Source: Corynebacterium otitidis ATCC 51513
GTDB lineage: Bacteria > Actinomycetota > Actinomycetes > Mycobacteriales > Mycobacteriaceae
NCBI RefSeq assembly: GCF_000296405.1
Contig: NZ_JH815193.1
Span: forward strand, 202,620-266,619
Direction: 5' to 3'
Length of the DNA stretch: 64,000 nt
The position numbers and the translations under genes were made by a program. The notes below the pieces were generated by a model that saw only the letters and a list, made by a program, of their open reading frames with translations, was not told the DNA's origin and ran no database searches. Each line of letters opens with the position of its first letter. Positions within the stretch are counted from its first letter, which is position 1. Below are positions 42,384 to 50,249 of this stretch, in pieces.

Positions 42384-42391
42384 GGGCCCCG

Positions 42392-42397
42392 AGTGTA
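42392..42397 (-). promoter_or_regulatory. -10 box, leaderless coaE
   Basis: TACACT on the minus strand ends 8 nt before the coaE ATG. Confidence 0.5.
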
Positions 42398-42448
42398 GCG
42401 GCCGGCCTGCCCGCGCGCCGGCGCCCGCGAGGCCGGCGGGAAGGAATG

Positions 42449-42467
42449 ATAGGTTAGCTTCACCGAT
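42449..42467 (+). promoter_or_regulatory. DtxR-type iron box upstream of the siderophore-interacting protein
   Basis: ATAGGTTAGCTTCACCGAT matches the DtxR/IdeR consensus TTAGGTTAGCCTAACCTAA at 14 of 19 positions. It ends 15 bp before the ATG at 42483. Iron-dependent repression is the natural inference. Confidence 0.7.
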
Positions 42468-42482
42468 CTTTAAGGAGGTGGG

Positions 42483-43382
42483 ATGGACGCCACGCCCCGC
42501 TCCGCGTTCGCCGAGGAGCGCATCGCCGAGCAGCCCGTCCGAGAGGGCGCCGATATCTTTACGGCGACCGTCGTCGACGCGGTCGAGCTCTCCCCGGGGC
42601 TGCGGCGCCTCACGCTGCGCGCCGCAGAGTTCCGGGACCTCGTCCTCACCGGCCCGGACGAGTACTTCGGGCTGTTCATGCCCCCGCCCGGTAGGCGCTA
42701 CCGGGAGCTTCGGTCGTTTCGCGGCGGGAATATCCGCGCCCACGCCGACTACCTCCCGCCCGAGGAGCGCCCGGGGCTTCGCTGGTACACCGTGCGCCGC
42801 CTCGACCCGGGGGCCGGCGAGCTGTGCTTCGACGTCGCGACCCACGGCGTCAGCCCCGGCGACCTCGATAGCGACGGCGGCGACCACTCGGGCCCGGGGC
42901 TGCGCTTCACGCTTCGCGCCCGGCCGGGCGACCTCGTGGGCTACTACCCCGCCCACGGGCTGTGGCGCGGCTACGCCGAGCGCCAGATCCTCATCGCCGA
43001 CGCGTCCTCGGCGCCCTCGGTGTGGGCGATCCTCGAGTTCGTCTCGCTCGTGCGCCCCGAGGCGCTCTCCTCGATGCACGTGCTCCTCGTCGTCGAGGGC
43101 GACGGGGACCTCGAGCCCGGGGCGGTCGACGCGTGGCGCCCGGAAGTAGGAAGCCTCCGGGTCGCCCGCGCCCCGTTCGAGCGGCAGGCCGCGGCCGCCG
43201 CCGCGGAGCTGCGCTCCCTGCGCGCCGCCGGCCACCCCGCCACCGGGGCGGGCTACGCGTGGGCCTGCGGGGAGCGCTCTCTCGCCAAGGCCTGCCGCGA
43301 CGAGCTCGTCGGCGGCTGGGGCGTCTCGCCGGACGACGTGCGCTGGACGCCCTACTGGATCCTCGGCCGGCCCCGCCCCTAG
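42483..43382 (+). CDS. Siderophore-interacting FAD reductase (SIP family)
   Basis: A 299-residue flavin reductase that would release iron from imported ferric siderophores in the cytoplasm. The FAD-binding domain contains LRWYTVRRLDP (the RxYT-type motif), and the C-terminal NAD(P)H-binding part has ILIADASSAPSVWAIL and AWACGERSLAKACRDEL. ATG 42483 has AAGGAGG just upstream. A DtxR-type box covers the promoter. It is convergent with the binding-lipoprotein gene, 32 bp away, and forms one iron module with the transporter genes. Confidence 0.9.
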   Translation: MDATPRSAFAEERIAEQPVREGADIFTATVVDAVELSPGLRRLTLRAAEFRDLVLTGPDEYFGLFMPPPGRRYRELRSFRGGNIRAHADYLPPEERPGLRWYTVRRLDPGAGELCFDVATHGVSPGDLDSDGGDHSGPGLRFTLRARPGDLVGYYPAHGLWRGYAERQILIADASSAPSVWAILEFVSLVRPEALSSMHVLLVVEGDGDLEPGAVDAWRPEVGSLRVARAPFERQAAAAAAELRSLRAAGHPATGAGYAWACGERSLAKACRDELVGGWGVSPDDVRWTPYWILGRPRP

Positions 43383-43414
43383 GCGGGGCCGGCGAGGAGG
43401 ACGGGTCCGTCGCC

Positions 43415-44476
43415 CTAGGCCTGGGCGTTGGCGATGGCCTCGTCGATGAGCGCGGTGTAGGTGTCGAGCACCCACGGCACGGTGAGCGGGTTGATAAGCG
43501 AGGAGGCCGTCACCACCGACTGGTCCTCCGGCGCGACCTCGGCGCCCTTGTCGATCGCCTCGATGCGCGAATACGTCGGGTCCGCGTGGAGCTCCTCGCG
43601 GACCTCCGGGGAGAGGTAGAAGGTGAAGATGATGTCCGAGCTGTTGAGCTGGTCGAGGTTCTCCGCGCTGATCGGCGCGGAGTCGGTGCCGGTGACGGTC
43701 TCGCCGCGGAACTCCTCGACGACGTCGTCGACCTTTAAGCCCAGCTTCGAGACGAACTCGACGCGCTGCTCGGTGGGCATGAAGATGCCGTATTCCCCGG
43801 CGCCGCCCAGGTTGTAGATGAAGCTGAACGTCGTATCCGAGTACTCGGGCTTCTCCGCGGCGGCGAACTCGCCCTCGATGTCGTCGATGAGCTCGTCGAC
43901 CCGGTCCTTTTCGCCGAGCGCCGTCGCGACGGTCTCGATCTGCTCGTCCCACGTGATCGTCCAGGGGTCCTTGGGGTAGGCGACGGTCGGGGCGATCTCG
44001 GAGAGCTGGTCGTACTGCTCCTGCGTGATCCCGGAGAACGGCGCGAGGATGAGGTCGGGCTCGTAGCCGAGGATCTCCTCGGCGCTAAGCTCCTCCATGC
44101 CCTTAACGAGCTCGGGGAGCTCCTCCCCTTGCTCCTCGACGGCCTCCTTCACCCAGGGCAGGTAGCCGCTCTCGTCGGCGCCCCACTCGTACTCCTCCAT
44201 CGCCACCGGGGTAACCCCGAGCGCGATGGCGGTCTCCGCGGAGCCCTGCCCGAGGGTGACGACCCGCTCGGGCTTGCCCTCGATCGTCGCGGTGCCCAGC
44301 GCGTGCTCGATGGTGGTGACCTCGCCGCCGCCGGCGTTGGCGTCCTCCCCCTCCGAGGAGCACGCCGCCGCCCCGCAGCCGACCAGCGCCACGGCGGCAC
44401 CCGCCGCCGCCCACCGGCGCGCGCGGGCGCCAAGGCCCCACAGCCCGCTCGGGGAACCATCCGTCGTCATCGTCAT
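43415..44476 (-). CDS. Iron-siderophore ABC transporter binding lipoprotein
   Basis: A 353-residue FecB/FepB-type binding protein. An N-terminal signal with a lipobox (AAAC-SSEG) is followed by a linker and the periplasmic-binding fold: ERVVTLGQGSAETAIALGV, SAEEILGYEPDLILAP and ILTP-like ends such as LINPLTVPWVLDTYTALIDEA. ATG 44476 has GAGAGG 6 nt upstream; ATG 44470 is an alternative. It is transcribed away from the two permease genes across a shared 230-bp control region, so the complete uptake system is present. Confidence 0.93.
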   Translation of the reverse strand: MTMTTDGSPSGLWGLGARARRWAAAGAAVALVGCGAAACSSEGEDANAGGGEVTTIEHALGTATIEGKPERVVTLGQGSAETAIALGVTPVAMEEYEWGADESGYLPWVKEAVEEQGEELPELVKGMEELSAEEILGYEPDLILAPFSGITQEQYDQLSEIAPTVAYPKDPWTITWDEQIETVATALGEKDRVDELIDDIEGEFAAAEKPEYSDTTFSFIYNLGGAGEYGIFMPTEQRVEFVSKLGLKVDDVVEEFRGETVTGTDSAPISAENLDQLNSSDIIFTFYLSPEVREELHADPTYSRIEAIDKGAEVAPEDQSVVTASSLINPLTVPWVLDTYTALIDEAIANAQA

Positions 44477-44547
44477 CGTCGACCTCTCTTCTCTTCTGGC
44501 CGGCCGCGGCCAGCTCCACCTTTCGATCGAGAACTGATAATAGCCGG

Positions 44548-44566
44548 CTAGGCTTTACTATACTAT
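44548..44566. promoter_or_regulatory. Weak DtxR-like site between the divergent iron genes
   Basis: CTAGGCTTTACTATACTAT matches the DtxR consensus at about 11 of 19 positions and lies between divergent iron-uptake operons. The position is right but the match is weak. Confidence 0.3.
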
Positions 44567-44708
44567 TTCTACAATGAGCGGCAAGGCTCGCTTATCGTTC
44601 TTTAGTTGCCCTCGGGGTTGGGCTCGCCTTATGCTCTTCGCCGACCAGCGCCCCGCCCGATCGCCCCGGCCCGGCGCGCCGCGCCCGCATTCCCAACGAG
44701 AGGCCGAT

Positions 44709-45773
44709 ATGCCCACGACCGCCGCGCCCACGGCGCCCGCGCCCAGCACCCGGCTGCGCCGCCGGCGACTTTTCGGCCTGGCGGGGGTCGCCGCGCTGCT
44801 CGCCGCGGGCCTGGTCGCGAGCCTCGTGCTCGGCGCGCGCGACGTGCCGCTGTCTACCGCCCTCGAGGCGATCCCGCGGCTGCGCTCCATCCTCGCCGAC
44901 CCCGACGCCTTCGGCCCCGACGAGCAGGTCATCGCCGAGCTGCGTCTGCCGCGCACCCTGCTCGCCGTCGTCGTCGGTGCGGCGCTCGGCGCCGCGGGCG
45001 CGCTCATCCAGGGCCACACCAGAAACCCGCTGGCCGACCCGGGGATCATCGGGATCTCCTCGGGCGCGGCGCTCGCCGTCGTCGCGGGATTCGCGTTCCT
45101 CGGGATCGCCACCCCGCTGCCCAGCGCCGTGGTGGCCTTCGGCGGGGCGATCGCGGCGACCGCCGCGGTCTTCGCTCTCGCGTCGATCGGGCGCGGCGTC
45201 GTCAACCCGCTCACGCTCGTGCTCGGCGGGGCGGCGCTGAGCGCCGTGCTCTCCTCCGTGACCGCGGGGCTCGTGCTCACCGACTCGCAGAACCTCGACC
45301 GGATGCGGTTCTGGACGGTCGGCTCCGTCGCGGGCCGCGACCTCGACGTCGTGTGGGCGATCGCCCCGCTCGTCGCGCTCGGGCTCGTCGCCGCGCTGGC
45401 GACCGGGCCGACGCTCAACGTCCTCAACCTCGGGGAGGACGCCGCGGCCGCCCTGGGAGTCAACACCGGCCGGCACCGCGTCGCGGGCATGCTCATCATC
45501 GCGCTGCTCGCCGGCGCGGCGACCGCCGCGGCCGGGCCGATCGGCTTCGTCGGGCTGCTCGTGCCGCACCTCGCCCGCGGCCTGTGCGGCCCCGACTACC
45601 GGTGGATCCTGCCGTACTCCGCGGCGTGGGGCGCGGCACTCCTGCTCATCGCCGACGTCGCCGCCCGGCTCGTGGCCCGCCCCGGGGAGCTGCAGGTCGG
45701 CATCGTGCTGGCCTTCGTCGGCGCCCCGTTCTTCCTCTACCTGCTCTACCGGGGAAAGGTAGGAACCGTCTAG
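44709..45773 (+). CDS. FecCD-family iron ABC permease 1
   Basis: A 354-residue multi-helix permease of the iron/B12 type. Hallmarks are LRLPRTLLAVVVGAALGAAGALIQGHTRNPLADPGIIG in the first half (broken here into the LRLPRTL and NPLADPGIIGISSGA motifs) and AAGPIGFVGLLVPHLARGLCG toward the C-terminus. Length and hydrophobicity fit about ten helices. ATG 44709 follows AGAGG. It is directly followed by the second permease gene (stop and start adjacent). Confidence 0.93.
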   Translation: MPTTAAPTAPAPSTRLRRRRLFGLAGVAALLAAGLVASLVLGARDVPLSTALEAIPRLRSILADPDAFGPDEQVIAELRLPRTLLAVVVGAALGAAGALIQGHTRNPLADPGIIGISSGAALAVVAGFAFLGIATPLPSAVVAFGGAIAATAAVFALASIGRGVVNPLTLVLGGAALSAVLSSVTAGLVLTDSQNLDRMRFWTVGSVAGRDLDVVWAIAPLVALGLVAALATGPTLNVLNLGEDAAAALGVNTGRHRVAGMLIIALLAGAATAAAGPIGFVGLLVPHLARGLCGPDYRWILPYSAAWGAALLLIADVAARLVARPGELQVGIVLAFVGAPFFLYLLYRGKVGTV

Positions 45774-46892
45774 ATGTCCGCCCCCACTCGCCCGCACACG
45801 ATGAAGGCCGGGATCTCCCGGGCCGTGCCCGGCCGGCCCGGGCTGCGCCTCGGGCCGATGAACGCGCCGTGGCGGCCCCGCCACCTCGCCGCGACGCTGA
45901 TACTGGCGGCCGCGGTCGTCGCCCTCGCCGTGGTCTCCCTCGGCATCGGCGACTACGCGCTCAGCCCCTTAAAGGTCGCCGACGTGCTCTTCCTCGGCGG
46001 CGGCTCGAAGCAGGAACGCCTCGTCGTCCTCGACTGGCGCCTGCCCCGCACCCTCGCCGCGGTGGCGGTCGGCTGCGCGCTAGGGCTCTCCGGGGCGCTC
46101 ATGCAGTCGGTGACCCGCAACGCCCTGGCCAGCCCCGACATCCTCGGCATCACCTCGGGTGCCTCGGCGCTGGCGGTCACCGCCATCGCGCTCGCCGGCG
46201 GCGGCGGGACGCTCGGGGCGGCGGCCGCGTGGCTCGCCGGGGCCGGAATCCCGTTCGTCGCTCTCGTCGGCGGGCTCGCCACCGGGGCCGTGGTGTGGCT
46301 GCTCGCGTGGCGCCGGGGCCTCGACCCGTTCCGCCTCGTGTTAGTCGGCATCGTCGTCACCGCCCTGCTTCAGGCCTACATCAACTTCGTCATGGTGCGC
46401 GCGAACATCCACGACGCCACCAGCGCACAGCAGTGGCTCGCCGGCTCCCTCAACGCGGCGAACTGGCAGTCCGTGCTGCCCGTCGGCATCGTCGTGCTCG
46501 CCGCCGCCCCGGTACTCGGCTGGGCGGCCCACCAGGTCGCCGCCGCGCTACTCGGGAGGGACGCCGCGACCGCGCTCGGCCAGCGGGTGGACGCCACCCA
46601 GGCGGCGTTCCTCGCCGGCTCCGTGGCGCTCGCGGCGGTGGCGGTCGCCGCGGCGGGGCCGATCGGGTTTGTCGCGTTCGTCGCCCCGCAGGTCGCGCTC
46701 CGCCTCTGCCGCAGCGCGGCTCCCCCGCTCGCCGCGAGCGCGCTCACCGGCGCGCTGCTTCTGCTCGCCGCCGACACGGTGGTGCGCTCCGCGCTGCCGG
46801 TCGAGCTGCCCGTCGGGGTCGCTACCTCGGCGCTCGGCGGCGCGTTCCTCGTCTACCTGCTCGCCCGCACCAACCTAAGGAGCCACCAGTGA
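45774..46892 (+). CDS. FecCD-family iron ABC permease 2
   Basis: A 372-residue second permease subunit, forming a heterodimer with the upstream one. Motifs are WRLPRTLAAVAVGCALGLSG, NALASPDILGITSGAS and AAAGPIGFVAFVAPQVALRLC. The N-terminal 30 residues before the first helix are basic and Pro-rich. The ATG at 45774 follows the previous stop immediately, and its own end overlaps the start of the ATPase gene by 4 bp. Translation of the three genes is therefore coupled. Confidence 0.93.
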   Translation: MSAPTRPHTMKAGISRAVPGRPGLRLGPMNAPWRPRHLAATLILAAAVVALAVVSLGIGDYALSPLKVADVLFLGGGSKQERLVVLDWRLPRTLAAVAVGCALGLSGALMQSVTRNALASPDILGITSGASALAVTAIALAGGGGTLGAAAAWLAGAGIPFVALVGGLATGAVVWLLAWRRGLDPFRLVLVGIVVTALLQAYINFVMVRANIHDATSAQQWLAGSLNAANWQSVLPVGIVVLAAAPVLGWAAHQVAAALLGRDAATALGQRVDATQAAFLAGSVALAAVAVAAAGPIGFVAFVAPQVALRLCRSAAPPLAASALTGALLLLAADTVVRSALPVELPVGVATSALGGAFLVYLLARTNLRSHQ

Positions 46893-47692
46893 GCCTCGCC
46901 ATCTCCGCCCGCGGCCTTGCCGTCGGCTACGGCGACCGGACCATCATCGACGGCCTCGACGTCGACTTCCCCTCCGGCTCGATCACGACGATCATCGGGC
47001 CCAACGGCTGCGGGAAGTCCACGCTCCTGCGCGCCGCCTCCAGGCTCCTGCCGCTTAGGGCCGGCAGCGTGCTCCTCGACGGGGAGGACACCGCGGGCCT
47101 GCGCCGCCGGGAGCTCGCCACGCGGATCGGGGTGCTGCCCCAGTCCCCGCTCGCGCCCGAGGGGCTCATCGTCGCGGACCTCGTGGCGCGCGGGCGCCAC
47201 CCGCACCAGTCGTGGATCAGCCAGTGGTCCGCCGCCGACGAGCGCGAGGTGCTCCGCGCCCTCGAGCTCACCGGCGCGGCAGGCCTCGCCGAGCGTACCG
47301 TCGACTCGCTCTCGGGCGGGCAGCGTCAGCGCGTGTGGCTCGCGATGGTGCTCGCCCAGGACACCGAGGTGCTCTTCCTCGACGAGCCGACGACGTATCT
47401 CGATCTCTCCCACGCCATCGAGGTCCTCGACCTCGTCGCTACGCTTCGCGCCAGCCTCGACCGCACGGTGGTCATGGTGCTCCACGACTTGAACCTCGCG
47501 GCGCGCTACTCCGACCGGCTCGTCGTCATGAGGGACGGCGCGATCATCTCCCAGGGTCCCCCGCGGACCGTGCTCAGCCCCCGGCTGCTTCGCGAGGCGT
47601 TCGGCCTCGACGCGCTCGTCGTCGAGGACCCCGCGACCGGCGGGCCGCTCATCGTGCCCGCCGCGCCCGCGCCGCCCGCGCCGAAGAACTAG
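46889..47692 (+). CDS. Iron-siderophore ABC transporter ATPase
   Basis: A 267-residue ABC ATPase of the FepC/FecE type. Walker A GPNGCGKSTLL, the Q-loop LPQSPLAPEG, signature LSGGQRQRVWLAM, Walker B EVLFLDEPTTYLDLSH and H-loop VMVLHDLNLAARY are all present. A Pro/Ala-rich tail of about 15 residues ends the protein. The start is GTG 46889, overlapping the permease stop (GTGA) with AAGGAG upstream. It powers the uptake system formed with the two permeases and the divergent binding lipoprotein. Confidence 0.94.
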   Translation: MSLAISARGLAVGYGDRTIIDGLDVDFPSGSITTIIGPNGCGKSTLLRAASRLLPLRAGSVLLDGEDTAGLRRRELATRIGVLPQSPLAPEGLIVADLVARGRHPHQSWISQWSAADEREVLRALELTGAAGLAERTVDSLSGGQRQRVWLAMVLAQDTEVLFLDEPTTYLDLSHAIEVLDLVATLRASLDRTVVMVLHDLNLAARYSDRLVVMRDGAIISQGPPRTVLSPRLLREAFGLDALVVEDPATGGPLIVPAAPAPPAPKN

Positions 47693-47719
47693 CCTCCCCG
47701 CGTCCCGGGGCGCGGGAGG
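47693..47719 (+). terminator. Terminator after the iron ABC operon
   Basis: A stem CCTCCCCGCG pairs with CGCGGGAGG (one bulge, 8-nt loop) immediately after the ATPase stop. No long T-run follows. Confidence 0.5.
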
Positions 47720-47747
47720 GCCCCTCCCGAAAACGATGACGCGAGAC

Positions 47748-47775
47748 ACAATTCGGGCTAGTCTATGTTGCGTCT
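47748..47775 (+). promoter_or_regulatory. Possible promoter of the alpha/beta-hydrolase-fold gene
   Basis: A TGACGC-like -35 and TAGTCT -10, 16 bp apart, lie between the iron operon terminator and the start at 47845. The match is modest. Confidence 0.35.
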
Positions 47776-47844
47776 CACTAACTATCGTCGTCGGCGCGCG
47801 GCCGCCACCGGCCGCGGCGCGCCAAGGAGGATCGAGCAGCGCAC

Positions 47845-48585
47845 ATGAGCTCACCCACCGTCATCCTCGTCCCCGGGGCGCAGGCCCCCGCCCGGGAGCA
47901 ATTCGCGGGGCTCAAGCCGCTGCTCGCCCGCGACCTCGACGTGCGGCTCGCCGACCTCGCCTCAGAGCCCGCCGGCGGCCTCGCGGCGGACGCCGCGGCG
48001 GTCAGGGAGGCGATCGACGCGGCGCCGGGTCCGGTGGCGCTGTTCGGCTACCACTACGGCGCGCACGCCGCGCTCGCCGCCGCCTCGGGCAACGGGAAGG
48101 TCACCGAGCTCGCGCTCGTCGGCGGGTGGCTCGCGACCGACGACTACCAGCGCGAGGGCATCGACCTCTGGCTCGACCTCTTTGATACCGACCCGCTGCT
48201 CGCGGCGCGCGCCCGGCTCCACGCGGGGCTGTCCGCGACGTTCCGGGTCTTCCAGTCCCAGCTGCAGACCGCCGCGGACCTCACACCGAAGGCCCCCACG
48301 CCCCACGAGCGGGAGCGCGTCGCGGCGCTGCGCGACGTCGACCACACCGAGCTCGCCCGGGAGGTCACGGCGCGCTGCCTCGTCGTGGCGGGCGGGATCG
48401 ACACGATCGCCCCGCCGCCGGCGACCCGCCGGCTCGTCGGCGCGCTGCCCGAGGCGGAGCTCGCGACCTTCGACGCCGGCCACGACCTCATCGTCGAGCG
48501 GCTCGGGCAGGTCTACGGCGCGTTCGCCGACTTCCTCGCCCGGCGCCCCGCGGGCGCCGCCTCGGTCGACACCCTCGTTCCCTAA
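47845..48585 (+). CDS. Alpha/beta-hydrolase-fold protein with His at the nucleophile position
   Basis: A 246-residue protein of the alpha/beta-hydrolase fold. The usual nucleophile elbow GxSxG reads GYHYG (in ALFGYHYGAHAAL), so Ser is replaced by His. The other triad positions look kept: Asp in VVAGGIDTIAPP and His in FDAGHDLIVERL. It might therefore be a non-hydrolytic member (such as a dioxygenase-like or binding protein) or use another mechanism. ATG 47845 has AAGGAGG, though 14 nt away. It is followed 91 bp later by the flavin monooxygenase gene, which may share its pathway. Confidence 0.78.
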   Translation: MSSPTVILVPGAQAPAREQFAGLKPLLARDLDVRLADLASEPAGGLAADAAAVREAIDAAPGPVALFGYHYGAHAALAAASGNGKVTELALVGGWLATDDYQREGIDLWLDLFDTDPLLAARARLHAGLSATFRVFQSQLQTAADLTPKAPTPHERERVAALRDVDHTELAREVTARCLVVAGGIDTIAPPPATRRLVGALPEAELATFDAGHDLIVERLGQVYGAFADFLARRPAGAASVDTLVP

Positions 48586-48676
48586 GACACCACACCCGAC
48601 TCCCCACGACACGGGCGCCCCGCCGCACCGGCGGGAACGGGGCCCGAAGACAACGAAAGGACGCGCGACACCAGCC

Positions 48677-50203
48677 ATGACACAGGCAGTCGACACTCCC
48701 CACACCGAGGGCGCGGGCGGCGCCCCCGTAATCGAGACCGGCGTGCTCATCGTCGGCGCGGGCTTCTCCGGGATCGCGCTCGGCGCGGAGCTCAAGCGCC
48801 GCGGCGTCGAGGACTTCCGCATCGTCGAGCGCGGCGGCGGCTTCGGCGGCACGTGGTACCACAACACCTACCCCGGCGCCGAGTGCGATATCCAGTCCCA
48901 CCTCTACTCCTTCTCCTTCCACCCCAACCCGAACTGGACGAAGACCTACGCCACCCAACCGGAAATCCTCGACTACCTCGACGAGGTCGCCAAAGACGAG
49001 GGGCTTTCGCCCCACGCCTCCTTCGACGAGGCCGTCACCGACGCGCGCTTCGACGAGGAGGCCGCCCACTGGGACGTGACCACCACGAGGGCGCGCTACC
49101 GCGCCCGCTTCGTCGTCTTCGCCACCGGGCACCTCTCCGACCCGAAGCTGCCCGACCTCCCCGGCATCGAGGACTTTAAGGGCCGCTCCTTCCACTCCGC
49201 GACGTGGGACCACGGCTACGACCTCGCAGGCAAGCGGGTCGCCGTCGTCGGCACGGGAGCCTCGGCGATCCAGGTCGTGCCCGCCATCGCCGACGACGCC
49301 GGCTCGGTGACCGTCTACCAGCGAAGCGCGCCGTACGTCGTGCCGCGGCGCGACACCGTCTACTCCGAGGAGCAGAAGCAGACCTTCGCCCGCTCCCCGG
49401 AGGCGATGGCCGAGTTCCGCGAGTTCCTCTTCTGGTCGAACGAGCAGCGCTTCCTCCAGCGCATGATGGTGCCGGAGTTCCTAGGCGAGCTCGAGGAGAC
49501 CGCGCGCGCCCACCGCGAGGCGCAGATCTCCGACCCGGAGCTGCTCGAGAAGGTCACCCCGACGTTCACCGCCGGCTGCAAGCGCACCCTCGTGTCGAAC
49601 ACGTGGTACCCCGCCCTCCAGCGCGACGACGTCGAGCTCGTCGACCGCGGGGTCAAGGCCCTCACCGCGACCGGCGTCGTCGACGCCGACGGCGTCGAGC
49701 GGGAGGCCGACTGCGTGGTGTTCTGCTCCGGCTTCGAGGCCGCGGAGCTGCCCATCGCGCAGCTCGTCCACGGGCCCGCGGGGCTGCTCGCCGACCAGTG
49801 GACCTCCGGCAGCGAGGCCTTCGGCGGGATGGCCGTCGCCGGCTACCCCAACCTCTTCCTCCTCAACGGCCCGCACGTCGGGCTCGGCGCGGGCTCGATT
49901 ATTTTCATGGTCGAGACGCAGGCGCGCTACGTCGCCGAGGCCGTCGAGCACGCGGCGGCCAACGGGATCTCCTCCCTCGAGGTGAGGCGGGAGCGCCAGG
50001 ACGAGTTCGTCGACCACGTCGACGAGCGCGCCCGCGGCACCGTCTGGAACACCGAGGGCTGCGACGCCTGGTACCTGGACGAGCGCAGCGGGAAGCTCAC
50101 CACCATCTGGCCCGACCAGATGAACCGCTACCGCGCGCTCTTCGGCACCTTCAACCCCGACGACTACCGCGAGACCACCCGGCCCGCGGCGGCGCGCGCC
50201 TGA
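48677..50203 (+). CDS. Flavin-dependent Baeyer-Villiger-type monooxygenase
   Basis: A 508-residue FAD/NADPH monooxygenase. The first Rossmann motif is GVLIVGAGFSGIALGAEL, followed by GGTWYHNTYPGAECD. The Baeyer-Villiger fingerprint FxGxxxHxxxW appears as FKGRSFHSATW, and the second Rossmann motif is VAVVGTGASAIQVVPAIAD. It would insert oxygen into a ketone or oxidise a heteroatom; the substrate is unknown. ATG 48677 has GAAAGGA 14 nt upstream. The GC hairpin between it and the hydrolase-fold gene may act as an attenuator. A terminator-like hairpin follows. Confidence 0.9.
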   Translation: MTQAVDTPHTEGAGGAPVIETGVLIVGAGFSGIALGAELKRRGVEDFRIVERGGGFGGTWYHNTYPGAECDIQSHLYSFSFHPNPNWTKTYATQPEILDYLDEVAKDEGLSPHASFDEAVTDARFDEEAAHWDVTTTRARYRARFVVFATGHLSDPKLPDLPGIEDFKGRSFHSATWDHGYDLAGKRVAVVGTGASAIQVVPAIADDAGSVTVYQRSAPYVVPRRDTVYSEEQKQTFARSPEAMAEFREFLFWSNEQRFLQRMMVPEFLGELEETARAHREAQISDPELLEKVTPTFTAGCKRTLVSNTWYPALQRDDVELVDRGVKALTATGVVDADGVEREADCVVFCSGFEAAELPIAQLVHGPAGLLADQWTSGSEAFGGMAVAGYPNLFLLNGPHVGLGAGSIIFMVETQARYVAEAVEHAAANGISSLEVRRERQDEFVDHVDERARGTVWNTEGCDAWYLDERSGKLTTIWPDQMNRYRALFGTFNPDDYRETTRPAAARA

Positions 50204-50206
50204 TTC

Positions 50207-50237
50207 AGCCCGGCCCGCGCGCGGGGCGGGTCGGGCT
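50207..50237 (+). terminator. Hairpin after the monooxygenase gene
   Basis: A 12-bp stem AGCCCGGCCCGC/GCGGGTCGGGCT with one mismatch and a 7-nt loop starts 4 bp after the stop. It ends at the -10-like TAGCGT of the next gene. Confidence 0.5.
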
Positions 50238-50242
50238 AGCGT
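50237..50242 (+). promoter_or_regulatory. -10 box, leaderless aminotransferase gene
   Basis: TAGCGT ends 7 nt before the ATG at 50250. Confidence 0.4.
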
Positions 50243-50249
50243 GGGGCCG

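Noticed and set aside
48612-48644. A GC hairpin between the hydrolase-fold and monooxygenase genes as a terminator
   Set aside because: No T-run follows and the stem is interrupted; left as a remark in the gene entry.
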